In this document: positions 33,617 through 41,962 of the stretch, in pieces
Position numbering within the stretch: the stretch's first letter is position 1
Layout of the letters: every line of letters begins with the position of its first letter
Source of the DNA: Parasutterella muris
Lineage (GTDB): Bacteria > Pseudomonadota > Gammaproteobacteria > Burkholderiales > Burkholderiaceae_F
DNA length: 64,000 nucleotides
Assembly (NCBI RefSeq): GCF_943193095.1
Contig: NZ_CALPCV010000007.1
Span: 1-64,000, forward strand
Reading direction: 5' to 3'
The notes under the pieces: generated by a model
Told to the model about the DNA's origin: nothing
What the model saw: only the letters and a program-made list of their open reading frames with translations
The model's database searches: none
Translations under genes and position numbers: made by a program

Positions 33617-35257
33617 TCAGCGCTTTTCGCCCATGATGAGTTTCTTGCCGTTTTCAATGTCGGTCGTGTAGACGCGGTCGACATTGACGTACGGAACGAT
33701 CGAGCGGTAGTCTTTATAGAGCTTTTCAGATCCTTTACCCATCTTGAAGTCGCCCTTCAGATTCTTTCTGAGGTCGATTGCTTGGGCGGCGTGAAGCAGT
33801 TCAAGACTGTAGATGTAGCCCATGTTGTCTGCGATCTTGCCGAGACGCTCTGCAACCAGAGGAAGATTGGTGTAAGTGTCTTCAATGTCGCCGGCGACCG
33901 GAGTACCGAGAACGGATACAGGGTTGCTGAGCGCGATGTTTTCAGAGTGCAGCGCGACAAACGGTTTCTGGATGGCGCCGAATGCGTGTCCTTTGTTGCT
34001 CGGGTCACTCAGAAAACGAGTCAGACCGGTGAAGTGGTCATCAGAGAGATGAATGGTTCTCTGAACACTGTTGTGAGACAGATGGCTCATTGCCATGCCA
34101 AGTCTCTGGGCAGCGATCGCGACCGGCAGCGGCTCGAAGTTGGCTGTCGGAATAATGGCGCCGGCAGCTTTCTTGTCACCGACGAAATACTGAGCAACCT
34201 GATCATGCTCAGCGTAGTCTTTGTCCGCATTCAGGATTGTGGCGGGATTGTCGTCGGAAGAGTTGATCTGAACAGCGAGTTCTCGGTCAAGATGGTTAAG
34301 TGCGTTTCTGGCTTCACGAATCGTGTATACGGTGGTTCTGAAGGAGAGCGGATCCTGCAGCGCGCGGGAAGCGTCTTTCTTCCAAAGGTAGGAACCTTCA
34401 AGATTAGTGCGGATTTTTTCCGCTTCTTTATCCAGTCCGTCAAAAGGATGTACTTTGACAGCCTGAGGGAGTACCGGAGCGATGTTGCCGTTAAGACCTT
34501 CAAGGCTCAGCGCAAAGACAGTCGGAGAAACGTCGATAACGCGTCTTGCGTCCTTGGCGGCTTTCATAATCTGCGCAGCCGCGGCCGCATTGGTAGAAAG
34601 AATGGCGAGCGCATCCTTGCCTTCCGGATCAAGCGGCTTGATGCCGGCTTTATCAAGCGCTTCCTTGCCGGAGACTTCTTTTCCGTTCACTTTGGCTTTC
34701 CACTCGCCCATCATGACCGCACCGATGTGCGAGGAGAGTGTGATGTCGGCTTCACCAACCGAACCGCGGGAAGGAATCTGAGGCGTAATGCCTTTATTCA
34801 GGAATTCTTTATAGAGTTCGGCGACATAAGGCTGAGCACCGGTCTGGCCGGCAAGCAGCGTGTTCAGGCGAATAACCATCTGCAGACGAGTCAGTTCATC
34901 CGACATCATCGGTCCGATGCCTGCAGAGTGACTTCTTAAAGCGTTGCGGTTAAAGGCCTTGGAGGCGTCAATAACCTCTTGGGAGAGTTCTCCATGAGAG
35001 TTAAAGAGCGGTTTGTCTTTGTTGAGACCGACGCCTACCGTCAGACCGTAGACCGGAGTACCGCGCTTGGCAGCCGCAAGTACAAGCTCATGGGCGTCTT
35101 TAAGACGCTGCATGGCTTCCGGAGCAATTGCAACAGTATCTTTGCCTTCAGCGATGGCCCAGGCTTGATCCTGAGTAAGGTGCGCACCGTCAAGAGTGAC
35201 GACGCCTGCGTTGGCGGTAGCTGACATAACAAGGAGAGCAAGAAGAGAATATTTCAT
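33617..35257 (-). CDS. Exported aromatic amino acid/histidine ammonia-lyase family protein with altered MIO motif
   Basis: Sec signal MKYSLLALLVMSATANA, then a 520-residue lyase fold. Family residues kept: Tyr70 (VYGLTVGVG), SHSAGIG (109-115), QDPLSFR, SSDDNPA and a late Glu in DIEDTYTN. Altered: the Ala-Ser-Gly that cyclises to MIO is absent. The segment reads GSVGEAD (165-171), and aligning on the Asp puts Gly-Glu-Ala in that place. The NGT loop is STN (221-223). Known histidine and phenylalanine lyases are cytoplasmic and remove ammonia to give urocanate or cinnamate; periplasmic location is unusual. It lies in an operon with a periplasmic reductase. Substrate and cofactor are unknown. Confidence 0.8.
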   Translation of the reverse strand: MKYSLLALLVMSATANAGVVTLDGAHLTQDQAWAIAEGKDTVAIAPEAMQRLKDAHELVLAAAKRGTPVYGLTVGVGLNKDKPLFNSHGELSQEVIDASKAFNRNALRSHSAGIGPMMSDELTRLQMVIRLNTLLAGQTGAQPYVAELYKEFLNKGITPQIPSRGSVGEADITLSSHIGAVMMGEWKAKVNGKEVSGKEALDKAGIKPLDPEGKDALAILSTNAAAAAQIMKAAKDARRVIDVSPTVFALSLEGLNGNIAPVLPQAVKVHPFDGLDKEAEKIRTNLEGSYLWKKDASRALQDPLSFRTTVYTIREARNALNHLDRELAVQINSSDDNPATILNADKDYAEHDQVAQYFVGDKKAAGAIIPTANFEPLPVAIAAQRLGMAMSHLSHNSVQRTIHLSDDHFTGLTRFLSDPSNKGHAFGAIQKPFVALHSENIALSNPVSVLGTPVAGDIEDTYTNLPLVAERLGKIADNMGYIYSLELLHAAQAIDLRKNLKGDFKMGKGSEKLYKDYRSIVPYVNVDRVYTTDIENGKKLIMGEKR

Positions 35258-35295
35258 GATTGTACCTTTGAGACTGAGTTTGATTTTGTCGGTGA

Positions 35296-35658
35296 CTACT
35301 TCTGCTGATACTTGAAGGAGTGGCAGTTGTTGCAGTAAGCCTGCTGTGCCGGTTTATGTTCGCTGTGGCAGGCAGTGCAGGAAATGCCGCTTCCGTAATG
35401 ATGACTTGCATGCGGATTAGGTTCTCCGTTGGGTAGCTTGGCCGTTCTCTGTGCGAGAGCTTCATAGCTCTGATGACAGGTTAAGCAGGCCTTATTGTCC
35501 GGAGTGACAAAAGCGTTTCCATTGACGGCGTTTCCCCGTGTATGGCAGACGGCGCAGTCTTTAGCAGCGGCCTGATGCTGCGGTTTGAGCTGCTGAGCGC
35601 CGGCAAACGCACCGGACAGCGAGAAGGCGATAAGAAGAGCGGAGATGATTTTTTTCAT
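35296..35658 (-). CDS. Periplasmic tetrahaem cytochrome c (flavocytochrome c haem-domain type)
   Basis: A 120-aa electron carrier with a Sec signal (about 1-20) and four CxxCH haem sites: CAVCH (35-39), CLTCH (58-62), CTACH (94-98) and CNNCH (109-113). Extra histidines (QHQAAAKD, HASHHYG, SEHKPAQ) are placed to act as second axial ligands, as in the N-terminal domain of Shewanella fumarate reductase Fcc3. Here that domain is a separate gene, 23 bases after the flavoprotein gene. It should pass electrons from a NapC/CymA-type quinol dehydrogenase, not found in this window, to the flavoprotein. Confidence 0.93.
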   Translation of the reverse strand: MKKIISALLIAFSLSGAFAGAQQLKPQHQAAAKDCAVCHTRGNAVNGNAFVTPDNKACLTCHQSYEALAQRTAKLPNGEPNPHASHHYGSGISCTACHSEHKPAQQAYCNNCHSFKYQQK

Positions 35659-35681
35659 GTTCGTTTCCTTGAGTTGAGTTC

Positions 35682-37202
35682 TTAGAGGTCAGCGGCAGGA
35701 GCTTTAGCAGCAGCGGCACCTGCGACGCGTCCGGTGACAAGACCGTCAGCGATGGCGCATCCGCCGAGACGGCTTGCACCGTGCGTTCCGCCTGTCACTT
35801 CACCTGCGGCATAAAGACCGGGGATCGGCTGCTGAGTGCGAACATTGATGACTTCAGCGTCCTTAGTGATACCGACACCGCCCATGCAGTAGTGCACTTT
35901 TGGCCAGACGCGGGCGGCATAGAACGGAGCCGTTTTAATTTCAATGGCGATATCAAGAGGACGGCCGCACTGGGCGTCTTTCTTAGCGCGGATATAACCG
36001 TTGAATTCTTCAACTTGCTTAATAAGCGCTTCTTTGGGAATTCCGTAGTGGTCGGCGAGTTCTCCGATCGTGTTGAATTTCTTGATCACGCCGTATTTGA
36101 GACCGTTGGGCAGTGTCTGGGCGAGTTTGGCGCCTTCGCTGTCTGTAAAACAGATCGGATAGACTGGTTTTCCGTTTTCATCCAGTTGCTGAAGGATTGC
36201 GTCTGCGCGGGCCTTGCGGTCGGCAAGCTCGTCCACAAAGCGGCGGCCGGTACGTTTATCAACCATGATGCCTTTCGGGAAGCCGGCAATAGTGTTGAAC
36301 TGAGAGACCAGGCCGAAACCTCTTTCGTCGGGAGAAGACCATGGTCCGAGCTGAATCTGATCAAGCTGAACAGGCAGAGCGCCAAGTGCGAGCATGGCCT
36401 GAAGCACTTCACCGGTGGCGCCGGGATGGTTGGTCGATTCAAGGTTCGGCCCGAGCAGCGGGTCCTGCTGCATGCGGAAAGCGACGTTCTGAGAGAAGCC
36501 GCCCGCGGCTGCGATGATGCCGCGTCTAGCGCCGTAGACTTGGGCAATGCCGGAACTCGGTTTTTCATAATTGTGGCGCTCAAGCACTTTGACACCGATC
36601 ACTCGGCCGTCTTTGTCCTGGACGAAATCCGTTACGGCGCAGTTTAAATGCATGTCCACGCCGAGTTTGCGCGCGGCTTCGACAAGCGGACGGGTAATGC
36701 CGCCGCCGGTACTTTCAATGGTCTGCATAATGCGCGGAACGCTGTGGCCGCCGAAATGCTGAACAAACGGCTTGTACTGCACTCCGTACTTCACGGTAAA
36801 GTCAAAAGCGGGACGTGTGCCGTAAACAATGTTCTTGAGAAGATCAACGTGACTTAGGCCGCGGCCGGACTTGATCATGTCCTGAAGCATCAGTTCGGGA
36901 GAGTCTTTAATGCCTTCTTTTGCCTGAAGGGGAGAACCTGCGACAGCGAATGCTCCTCCGTTAATGGCAGAGTTGCCGCCAAAAGCGGGCATTTTTTCGA
37001 GCAGCATGACGGAGCGTCCCTGCTCAACCGCTTCCAGAGCGGCGGCAAGACCGGCAAAGCCGCTTCCGATGACGATGACGTCGGCGACTTTGTTAAATTG
37101 CGGTTTGTTTCCCTGTGCGCGAAGCGGAGCGGCCATACAGGCAAGAGCGGAACCACCTAAAGCCGAAAGCTTGAGAAAAGAGCGGCGGGATTGTTGTTTC
37201 AT
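35682..37202 (-). CDS. Tat-exported fumarate-reductase-family flavoprotein (urocanate/cinnamate-type reductase candidate)
   Basis: A 506-aa FAD protein. Twin-arginine signal SRRSFLK (5-11), Rossmann motif VIGSGFAGLAAALEA (44-58), cap domain, and C-terminal GLYAAGEVTGGTHGASRLGG. Compared with Fcc3, the catalytic Arg is kept (R329 in ADRKARAD), as are the substrate Arg (R478 in HGASRLGG) and a His (H437 in VHYCMGG). The substrate His of QAHPT is replaced (QLGPWSSPDE, Gly286). This suggests reduction of a bulkier enoate than fumarate, such as urocanate or an aryl acrylate. It is first in the operon, behind a sigma-54 promoter, with TTGGAG before the ATG. No haem domain is fused; the cytochrome follows. 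Confidence 0.88.
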   Translation of the reverse strand: MKQQSRRSFLKLSALGGSALACMAAPLRAQGNKPQFNKVADVIVIGSGFAGLAAALEAVEQGRSVMLLEKMPAFGGNSAINGGAFAVAGSPLQAKEGIKDSPELMLQDMIKSGRGLSHVDLLKNIVYGTRPAFDFTVKYGVQYKPFVQHFGGHSVPRIMQTIESTGGGITRPLVEAARKLGVDMHLNCAVTDFVQDKDGRVIGVKVLERHNYEKPSSGIAQVYGARRGIIAAAGGFSQNVAFRMQQDPLLGPNLESTNHPGATGEVLQAMLALGALPVQLDQIQLGPWSSPDERGFGLVSQFNTIAGFPKGIMVDKRTGRRFVDELADRKARADAILQQLDENGKPVYPICFTDSEGAKLAQTLPNGLKYGVIKKFNTIGELADHYGIPKEALIKQVEEFNGYIRAKKDAQCGRPLDIAIEIKTAPFYAARVWPKVHYCMGGVGITKDAEVINVRTQQPIPGLYAAGEVTGGTHGASRLGGCAIADGLVTGRVAGAAAAKAPAADL

Positions 37203-37243
37203 ATTTTCTCCAAGGATTAATGTATTGGGATTACTTGGGAATA

Positions 37244-37259
37244 TGCAAACACCGTGCCA
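37244..37259 (-). promoter_or_regulatory. Sigma-54 (-24/-12) promoter of the reductase operon
   Basis: The minus strand reads TGGCACGGTGTTTGCA from 37259 to 37244, a perfect match to TGGCACG-N4-TTGCA with GG and GC separated by the required 10 bases. Transcription would begin near 37233, about 30 bases before the flavoprotein ATG. A sigma-54 activator gene is divergent next to it. Confidence 0.93.
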
Positions 37260-37335
37260 ACTTTTTCGATGACATATAACCTATTGATAAATAAGAGATA
37301 AAGTTTATATCAGTATTTTCCGCATTTTGCATTCA

Positions 37336-37387
37336 CGATATTTCGGAGAATAAAATTAACGAAATATCATAAAAAAACGAAATGTCG
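37336..37387. promoter_or_regulatory. Three candidate activator binding sites (UAS)
   Basis: Three copies of a CGAAATRTCG-like motif: CGATATTTCG at 37336-37345 (inverted), CGAAATATC at 37360-37368 and CGAAATGTCG at 37378-37387. They lie about 100-155 bases upstream of the predicted start site of the operon, the usual enhancer distance for NtrC-family activators. The last copy overlaps the GTG of the regulator gene, allowing autoregulation. Confidence 0.6.
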
Positions 37388-38922
37388 TGAAAGAAGATCT
37401 CTATCTCAAGTGCATTCTGTCGATGATTTCGACATTGGACGCCAACGTGTCGCTCAAGAACGTGTTTAACGAACTGAATCCGTATTTTCATGCGGACGGA
37501 GCGTTTATCAATGTTTTTGACCAGCAGAAGCGCGAGGTTGTGTTCGTAGCACATTGCCGTGAGGACGGAGAGACAGCTCCGCTCGGCTCTGTGAAGCCTC
37601 CGCCGGGGCTTGTTCCGCTTCGAGCGGACCGCTCCGCCTATATCGGAAGCGATATTGAAACCGATCCGTTTACCAAATATGTGGTGCAGGCAAAGGTCGG
37701 AACAGTGAAATCTTTTTTGATGCTGAGTCTCGATCAGGACGGAGCTCATTTGGGCGTCGTCTGCTTTTACAGCCGCTTCCTGGATAATTTCAGCGAGGAG
37801 CAGCGAGTGTTCCTGGCGCGCCTTCATGACATGTTCTGCTTGGTGACGAGCAATGCCCTGAACAAAATTCTCTTTTGCAACAATGCCGAGCTTGAGTACG
37901 AGAACAGTGCTCTTAAAACCTCAGAAGAGCAGGGCCGCAGGAACCTTATCCGAGCCTTCGAAGAAACCACGCCGGCTCTCTCGCCGCTCGCAGCAAAGAT
38001 TCGGCAGATCGGGCCGACCGAGGTCACGGTGCTGATTCTCGGCGAGACCGGCACCGGTAAGGAAGTCATCGCGGATTTAGTGCACCGCTTGTCTAAACGC
38101 AGGAACGCCCCGTTTATTAAGGTTAACTGCGGCGCGATCGCTGAGACATTGATGGATGCCGAGTTCTTCGGTTACGAGAAAGGCGCTTTTACGGACGCTA
38201 AGGCGGCAAAAGCGGGAATTTTTGAGCAGGCAGACGGCGGTACGCTCTTTTTGGATGAAATCGGAGAACTCTCTCCAGCCTCTCAGGTTCGCCTGCTTCG
38301 CGTGCTTCAGCAGCGGGTGGTACGCCGGCTTGGTTCGGAAAAAGATAAGAAAGTGGACTTCCGCCTGATCGCAGCGACGAATCGAGATTTATCGGCGATG
38401 GCGCAGGAGGGATCTTTTCGACAGGACCTCCTCTATCGCCTGAATTTGTTTCCGCTCGAAGTGCCTCCGCTTCGGGAGCGCAGGGCAGATATCGCTCCGC
38501 TTTCCAAGCTGTTTCTCTCTCGGCTTGTCGGCAAATACGGTTTAACGCAAAAGCCGCTCCTTTCCGAGCAAAGCGTTCTGACAATGACTTCCTATGACTG
38601 GCCCGGAAATGTGCGTGAATTAGAAAACACGCTGGAGCGCTCGCTTCTGCTTTCTAATGATTCGCGAGAAATAGAGGTTGTGCTGTCTTCGGTGTCAGAG
38701 CCCGCTTTCAGGCGCGTGCCTGCCGACGGTATCGGCGGAGCGAGGACGCTTCCCGATTTTGAGACCATGCAGAAGGACTACTTTGTCCGATTGCTTCGGT
38801 CATGTTCCGGCCGTATTTCCGGTGAACATGGAGCAGCAAAAGCCGCAGGCCTTCACCCGAATACCTTGAGAAGCCGCCTGGAAAAACTCGGGATCGATTT
38901 TAAAAACGTCGGACACGAATAA
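37387..38922 (+). CDS. Sigma-54-dependent activator with GAF sensor domain
   Basis: A 511-aa NtrC/NifA-type activator. N-terminal GAF-like sensor (about 20-160), AAA+ domain with Walker A GETGTGKE (219-226), the sigma-54 contact loop GAFTDA (266-271), the Walker B segment GGTLFLDEIGEL and the arginine-finger region, then a Fis-type helix-turn-helix (HGAAKAAGLHPNTLRSRLEK) near the end. The start is GTG with a poor ribosome site; an ATG 12 codons later is an alternative. It is divergent from the operon it presumably controls. The GAF domain probably senses the substrate or a product. Confidence 0.93.
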   Translation: MKEDLYLKCILSMISTLDANVSLKNVFNELNPYFHADGAFINVFDQQKREVVFVAHCREDGETAPLGSVKPPPGLVPLRADRSAYIGSDIETDPFTKYVVQAKVGTVKSFLMLSLDQDGAHLGVVCFYSRFLDNFSEEQRVFLARLHDMFCLVTSNALNKILFCNNAELEYENSALKTSEEQGRRNLIRAFEETTPALSPLAAKIRQIGPTEVTVLILGETGTGKEVIADLVHRLSKRRNAPFIKVNCGAIAETLMDAEFFGYEKGAFTDAKAAKAGIFEQADGGTLFLDEIGELSPASQVRLLRVLQQRVVRRLGSEKDKKVDFRLIAATNRDLSAMAQEGSFRQDLLYRLNLFPLEVPPLRERRADIAPLSKLFLSRLVGKYGLTQKPLLSEQSVLTMTSYDWPGNVRELENTLERSLLLSNDSREIEVVLSSVSEPAFRRVPADGIGGARTLPDFETMQKDYFVRLLRSCSGRISGEHGAAKAAGLHPNTLRSRLEKLGIDFKNVGHE

Positions 38923-38948
38923 AAAATCCCGGGTTTTAAACCCGGGAT
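38920..38948 (-). terminator. Terminator of the acyltransferase-cytidylyltransferase operon
   Basis: A perfect ATCCCGGGTT/AACCCGGGAT stem (38926-38948) is followed on the minus strand by TTTTTTATT, 20 bases after the cytidylyltransferase stop. The T run is on the minus side only, so it mainly serves the minus-strand genes, while the hairpin may also end the sigma-54 regulator message. Confidence 0.85.
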
Positions 38949-38967
38949 CGTAAAGCGTTTCGAGCGT

Positions 38968-39924
38968 TTAGACGTCCATAAAGAAGAAAATGATCGAGTG
39001 ATAGAAGACCGGAGCGGAGAAGAAGAGCATCTCCATGCGGTCCAGAGCACCACGAGTCAGAACCATGCTGGTGTCAAGCCGTTTGGCGCCCAGCGAGCGT
39101 TTAATACTGGACATCACCAGGGCGCCAAGGGTCCCTGAAATAATAATAACGAGCGACATCAAAGGAGCCTGCCAGGCGCGGAACGGTGTCATCCAGAAAA
39201 GTGCTGAGCCCATGATCAGAGCTCCCACACTGCCGATAATGATGCCTTTGTAAGTCTTATACTGATTACTCCAGCTTGGTCTGCCGCCCCAGATCGCAGA
39301 TGCCATGATTTGGAACAAGTCCGCAAAATACAGGACTAAGAGGAAATACAGCATCATAAGCGGTCCGCTCGAATTAAAGCGGGAGAGATTCAGTGTCGCG
39401 ATTGCGGGCGCGTGACTCACACAGAAGATCGCGATCATAATGCCCCACTGTACTTTGGCGACACGGTCAAGGAAACGGTCCGTATCTTTAGCAAGCGCCA
39501 TGACAACCGGAAGCAGAAGGAATAAATAAACCGGGATAAAGAGTGTGAAAAATCCGATTTCTTTGAAGCCCAGCAGCAGGTACTGCACCGGAATCGCGAT
39601 GTAAAAGGCAATGATCAGAATCAGGTGGTCGAGCCTTCGCGTTGGAGTCAAGGAAATAAATTCCCGCAGCGCAAAGAACGATGCAAGCGCAAAGAAAAGC
39701 AAGAGCGCGGCGTCCCCAAGCCAGAAAGCAATAACAAATACGAAGATTAGCGGCCAGGACGCGCGAACGCGAGAGTTGACGACCTGAAGACTGTTGAGTC
39801 TTGCTTCATTGCCTTCGGCTTTTTTAACGAGCAGGTTGCCAATAACGGTGCCTGCCGCCGACAAGAAGATCAAGACCGCCAGGATCGTGAAATAAGCTTC
39901 ATTGGTAGAAAATCCCCATCTCAT
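38968..39924 (-). CDS. Phosphatidate cytidylyltransferase (CdsA family, YnbB-like)
   Basis: A 318-aa inner-membrane protein with about eight membrane helices. It ends with the CDP-alcohol signature region SSIKRSLGAKRLDTSMVLTRGALDRMEMLFFSAPVFYH, which matches the S-x-x-K-R-x4-K-D-x5-HGG-x2-DR-x-D pattern in shortened form (KR, K, D, GALDRMD-like). It would make CDP-diacylglycerol from phosphatidate. The HGG of classic CdsA reads RGA here, as in some YnbB-like members. It lies 2 bases after the acyltransferase gene that makes phosphatidate. Confidence 0.82.
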   Translation of the reverse strand: MRWGFSTNEAYFTILAVLIFLSAAGTVIGNLLVKKAEGNEARLNSLQVVNSRVRASWPLIFVFVIAFWLGDAALLLFFALASFFALREFISLTPTRRLDHLILIIAFYIAIPVQYLLLGFKEIGFFTLFIPVYLFLLLPVVMALAKDTDRFLDRVAKVQWGIMIAIFCVSHAPAIATLNLSRFNSSGPLMMLYFLLVLYFADLFQIMASAIWGGRPSWSNQYKTYKGIIIGSVGALIMGSALFWMTPFRAWQAPLMSLVIIISGTLGALVMSSIKRSLGAKRLDTSMVLTRGALDRMEMLFFSAPVFYHSIIFFFMDV

Positions 39925-39926
39925 TT

Positions 39927-40607
39927 TTATAACTCCCTGGCTAAGCTGATAACGGACGCTCTGGCCTTTTCTAGAAACTCTTCCTTGCCTTCGTCAGGCG
40001 AATGAGGCAAAGGCGCGCCAAAGCGCACGGAACATAAGGTCGGTACCGGAAGCAGGGCTCCCTTTGGCATCGAGCGGTGCAGATTTTCTAAGTAGACGGG
40101 AATCAGTTCCACCTCCGGGAACTCTCGCATCAGTCTCCAAATTCCGCTCTTAAAAGGTCCGGGAAGCGGCTGAGGTGTTCTTGTGCCTTCGGGGAAAATG
40201 ATGAGGGAGGAGCCATCTGCAAGTGCTTGTCTCATTGGATCCAGCGGATCGCTGCCTTCTCTGCGCTTACGGTCCACCAGAACGACGTTGAGTTCGTCAA
40301 CAGCGATGCGTCTTCGAATACCGGTTTCCCAATAATCTTTAGCGGCGACCGGACGGGTGAGCGGTCGCAGGGCCTGAGGAAGCGCCGACCAAATCACAAT
40401 CGTGTCCAGGTGACTGGAATGATTGGCGAAATAGATTCGCTGTTTTTTCTCCGGTGAACAGCCGATCCACTGAGGATAAGCGCCGACGAGCAGACGTGTC
40501 ATCCAGACCATCGGTGTCATGAATTTGAATGCGTGTTTCACTTGAGATCCAAAATAAAAGAGATATCCGTTAATTATGCCTCTATAACTACGGCTCGTGC
40601 AGAGCAA
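39927..40607 (-). CDS. 1-acylglycerol-3-phosphate acyltransferase (PlsC family)
   Basis: The product acylates lysophosphatidate to phosphatidate. It has the catalytic NHSSHLD (H-x4-D) and the acceptor motif FPEGTRT, with a hydrophobic N-terminus. The longest frame gives 226 aa. A GTG at codon 23, after GGATCTCAA, or the Met at codon 30 may be the true start. It is followed within 2 bases by the CdsA-family gene, so the two consecutive lipid steps are encoded together. Confidence 0.85.
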   Translation of the reverse strand: MLCTSRSYRGIINGYLFYFGSQVKHAFKFMTPMVWMTRLLVGAYPQWIGCSPEKKQRIYFANHSSHLDTIVIWSALPQALRPLTRPVAAKDYWETGIRRRIAVDELNVVLVDRKRREGSDPLDPMRQALADGSSLIIFPEGTRTPQPLPGPFKSGIWRLMREFPEVELIPVYLENLHRSMPKGALLPVPTLCSVRFGAPLPHSPDEGKEEFLEKARASVISLAREL

Positions 40608-40795
40608 AAATACAGAGAAATACGGAATTTCGTATGGAAGAGAAGAGGTGGAGGATCCTGGATACAGCCTGCTATTTCTTGATTTTTAAAAGAAAAGGGA
40701 CAATATTTTGCAGTGATTTGGAGATATTTGTCCGCCAACTTAGTTAGACTGATCGCTTCTTGTAAGCACTCATTTTCTGGAAAGAATCGGAATTT

Positions 40796-41962
40796 ATGTT
40801 TCACCCGCTGCGCTCCAAGGCGGCTTGCGCCGTTTTCTTCTTTCTGCCGGGACTCTATTACGGCCTTATCGTTTCTCGTCTGCCGGCAATCAAGATGCAT
40901 GTCGGTCTCAGTGATTCTCAGATCGGCCTCTGCCTCTTTATGTTCGGCTGCTTTGGTTTGCTCGGTCTGCTTTTCAGTCCCAAGCTGATCAGCCGCTTCT
41001 CCAGCCGGATGGTGCTTTGCGTCAATGCGGTTTTATGCTTCCTCGGTCTTTTAGGCATCGGCTTTGCGCAGACGGTCCCGCAGATTTTTGTCGCTTTCGG
41101 GATATGCGGATTCTCAGTCAGTCTGCTTGACGGAGCGATGAACACGCAGGGTGTTCTTTACGAGAAAGCGTCCAAGCGTCCCACTTTGAATCTGTTCCAT
41201 GCTTTTTACAGTCTTGGAGCGGTATTTGCGTCTGCAGCCGGGTCTGTGTGTGCTGCGCTTGCCATCGGCAGCGGCATCAACTTTCTTGTCGCTTCTGCCG
41301 CGTTCGTGGTGCTGAGTCTTTCTCTCAGCGGCTATCTCCTTTCGGACCGTACAGCTTTAACCTCGGCCTCGACGGGTTCAAAGAAGCATCGTCTGCCTGC
41401 GGTTGTGATGATCTGCGCGGTTTGCTCTCTGCTCGCTTACGCGTCTGAAGGCACCGTAGGAGAGTGGGGCGGCCTGTACCTTACGGGCGACAAAGGCGCG
41501 GATCAGTCTGTAGCGGCGCTCGTGTACGGATTGTTTTCGATTGTGACCTTCTTTGCGCGTTTGGCGGGAGACCCGCTTCGCACGAAGTTTGGCGAAAACA
41601 ATCTGATGCTATGCGGTCTTGCGCTGGCACTTGCCGCAATGGGTGTTGTCCTGAAAGCCGATTCCGCTTATACGGTACTTGCGGCATATGCGGTCATGGG
41701 ACTTGGTTTCGCGCATGTGATTCCGACGCTTTTCAGCATCGCGGGTCGCAACGGCATAATTCCGGCTGCAAGCGCAACGGCGGCAGTCGCGTTTATGTCC
41801 TACGCCGGCCTTCTTTTTGTTCCGCCCTGCATCGGCTGGGTCGCGCAGCATTTCTCGCTGCACGCGGCGCTCTGCCTTGTGCCCGTGATGATCGCGGTCA
41901 CTTTTATTCTCACGCTGAGACTCAGATCGCTCTCAGTCCGGAATTCCGAGCTTACGCCGTAG
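40796..41962 (+). CDS. MFS transporter (YbjJ-like)
   Basis: A 388-aa major facilitator with 12 hydrophobic segments. It begins with LPGLYYGLIVSRLPAIKMHVGLSDSQIGLCLF and has a conserved LLDGAMNTQGVLYE between helices, as in the YbjJ group of uncharacterised exporters or sugar-type porters. Substrate unknown. The ribosome site is weak (AAAGAATCGG). Its 3' end overlaps that of tldD by 11 bases on the opposite strand, with no terminator between. Confidence 0.85.
   Translation: MFHPLRSKAACAVFFFLPGLYYGLIVSRLPAIKMHVGLSDSQIGLCLFMFGCFGLLGLLFSPKLISRFSSRMVLCVNAVLCFLGLLGIGFAQTVPQIFVAFGICGFSVSLLDGAMNTQGVLYEKASKRPTLNLFHAFYSLGAVFASAAGSVCAALAIGSGINFLVASAAFVVLSLSLSGYLLSDRTALTSASTGSKKHRLPAVVMICAVCSLLAYASEGTVGEWGGLYLTGDKGADQSVAALVYGLFSIVTFFARLAGDPLRTKFGENNLMLCGLALALAAMGVVLKADSAYTVLAAYAVMGLGFAHVIPTLFSIAGRNGIIPAASATAAVAFMSYAGLLFVPPCIGWVAQHFSLHAALCLVPVMIAVTFILTLRLRSLSVRNSELTP

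Noticed and set aside
33782..34939. A 385-codon plus-strand frame over the lyase gene
   Set aside because: The minus strand carries the signal peptide, family motifs and operon spacing; the plus-strand frame has none.
33617..35257. Ordinary cytoplasmic HutH of the histidine utilisation pathway
   Set aside because: It has a Sec signal peptide, lacks the MIO triad, and no hutU, hutI or hutG is nearby.
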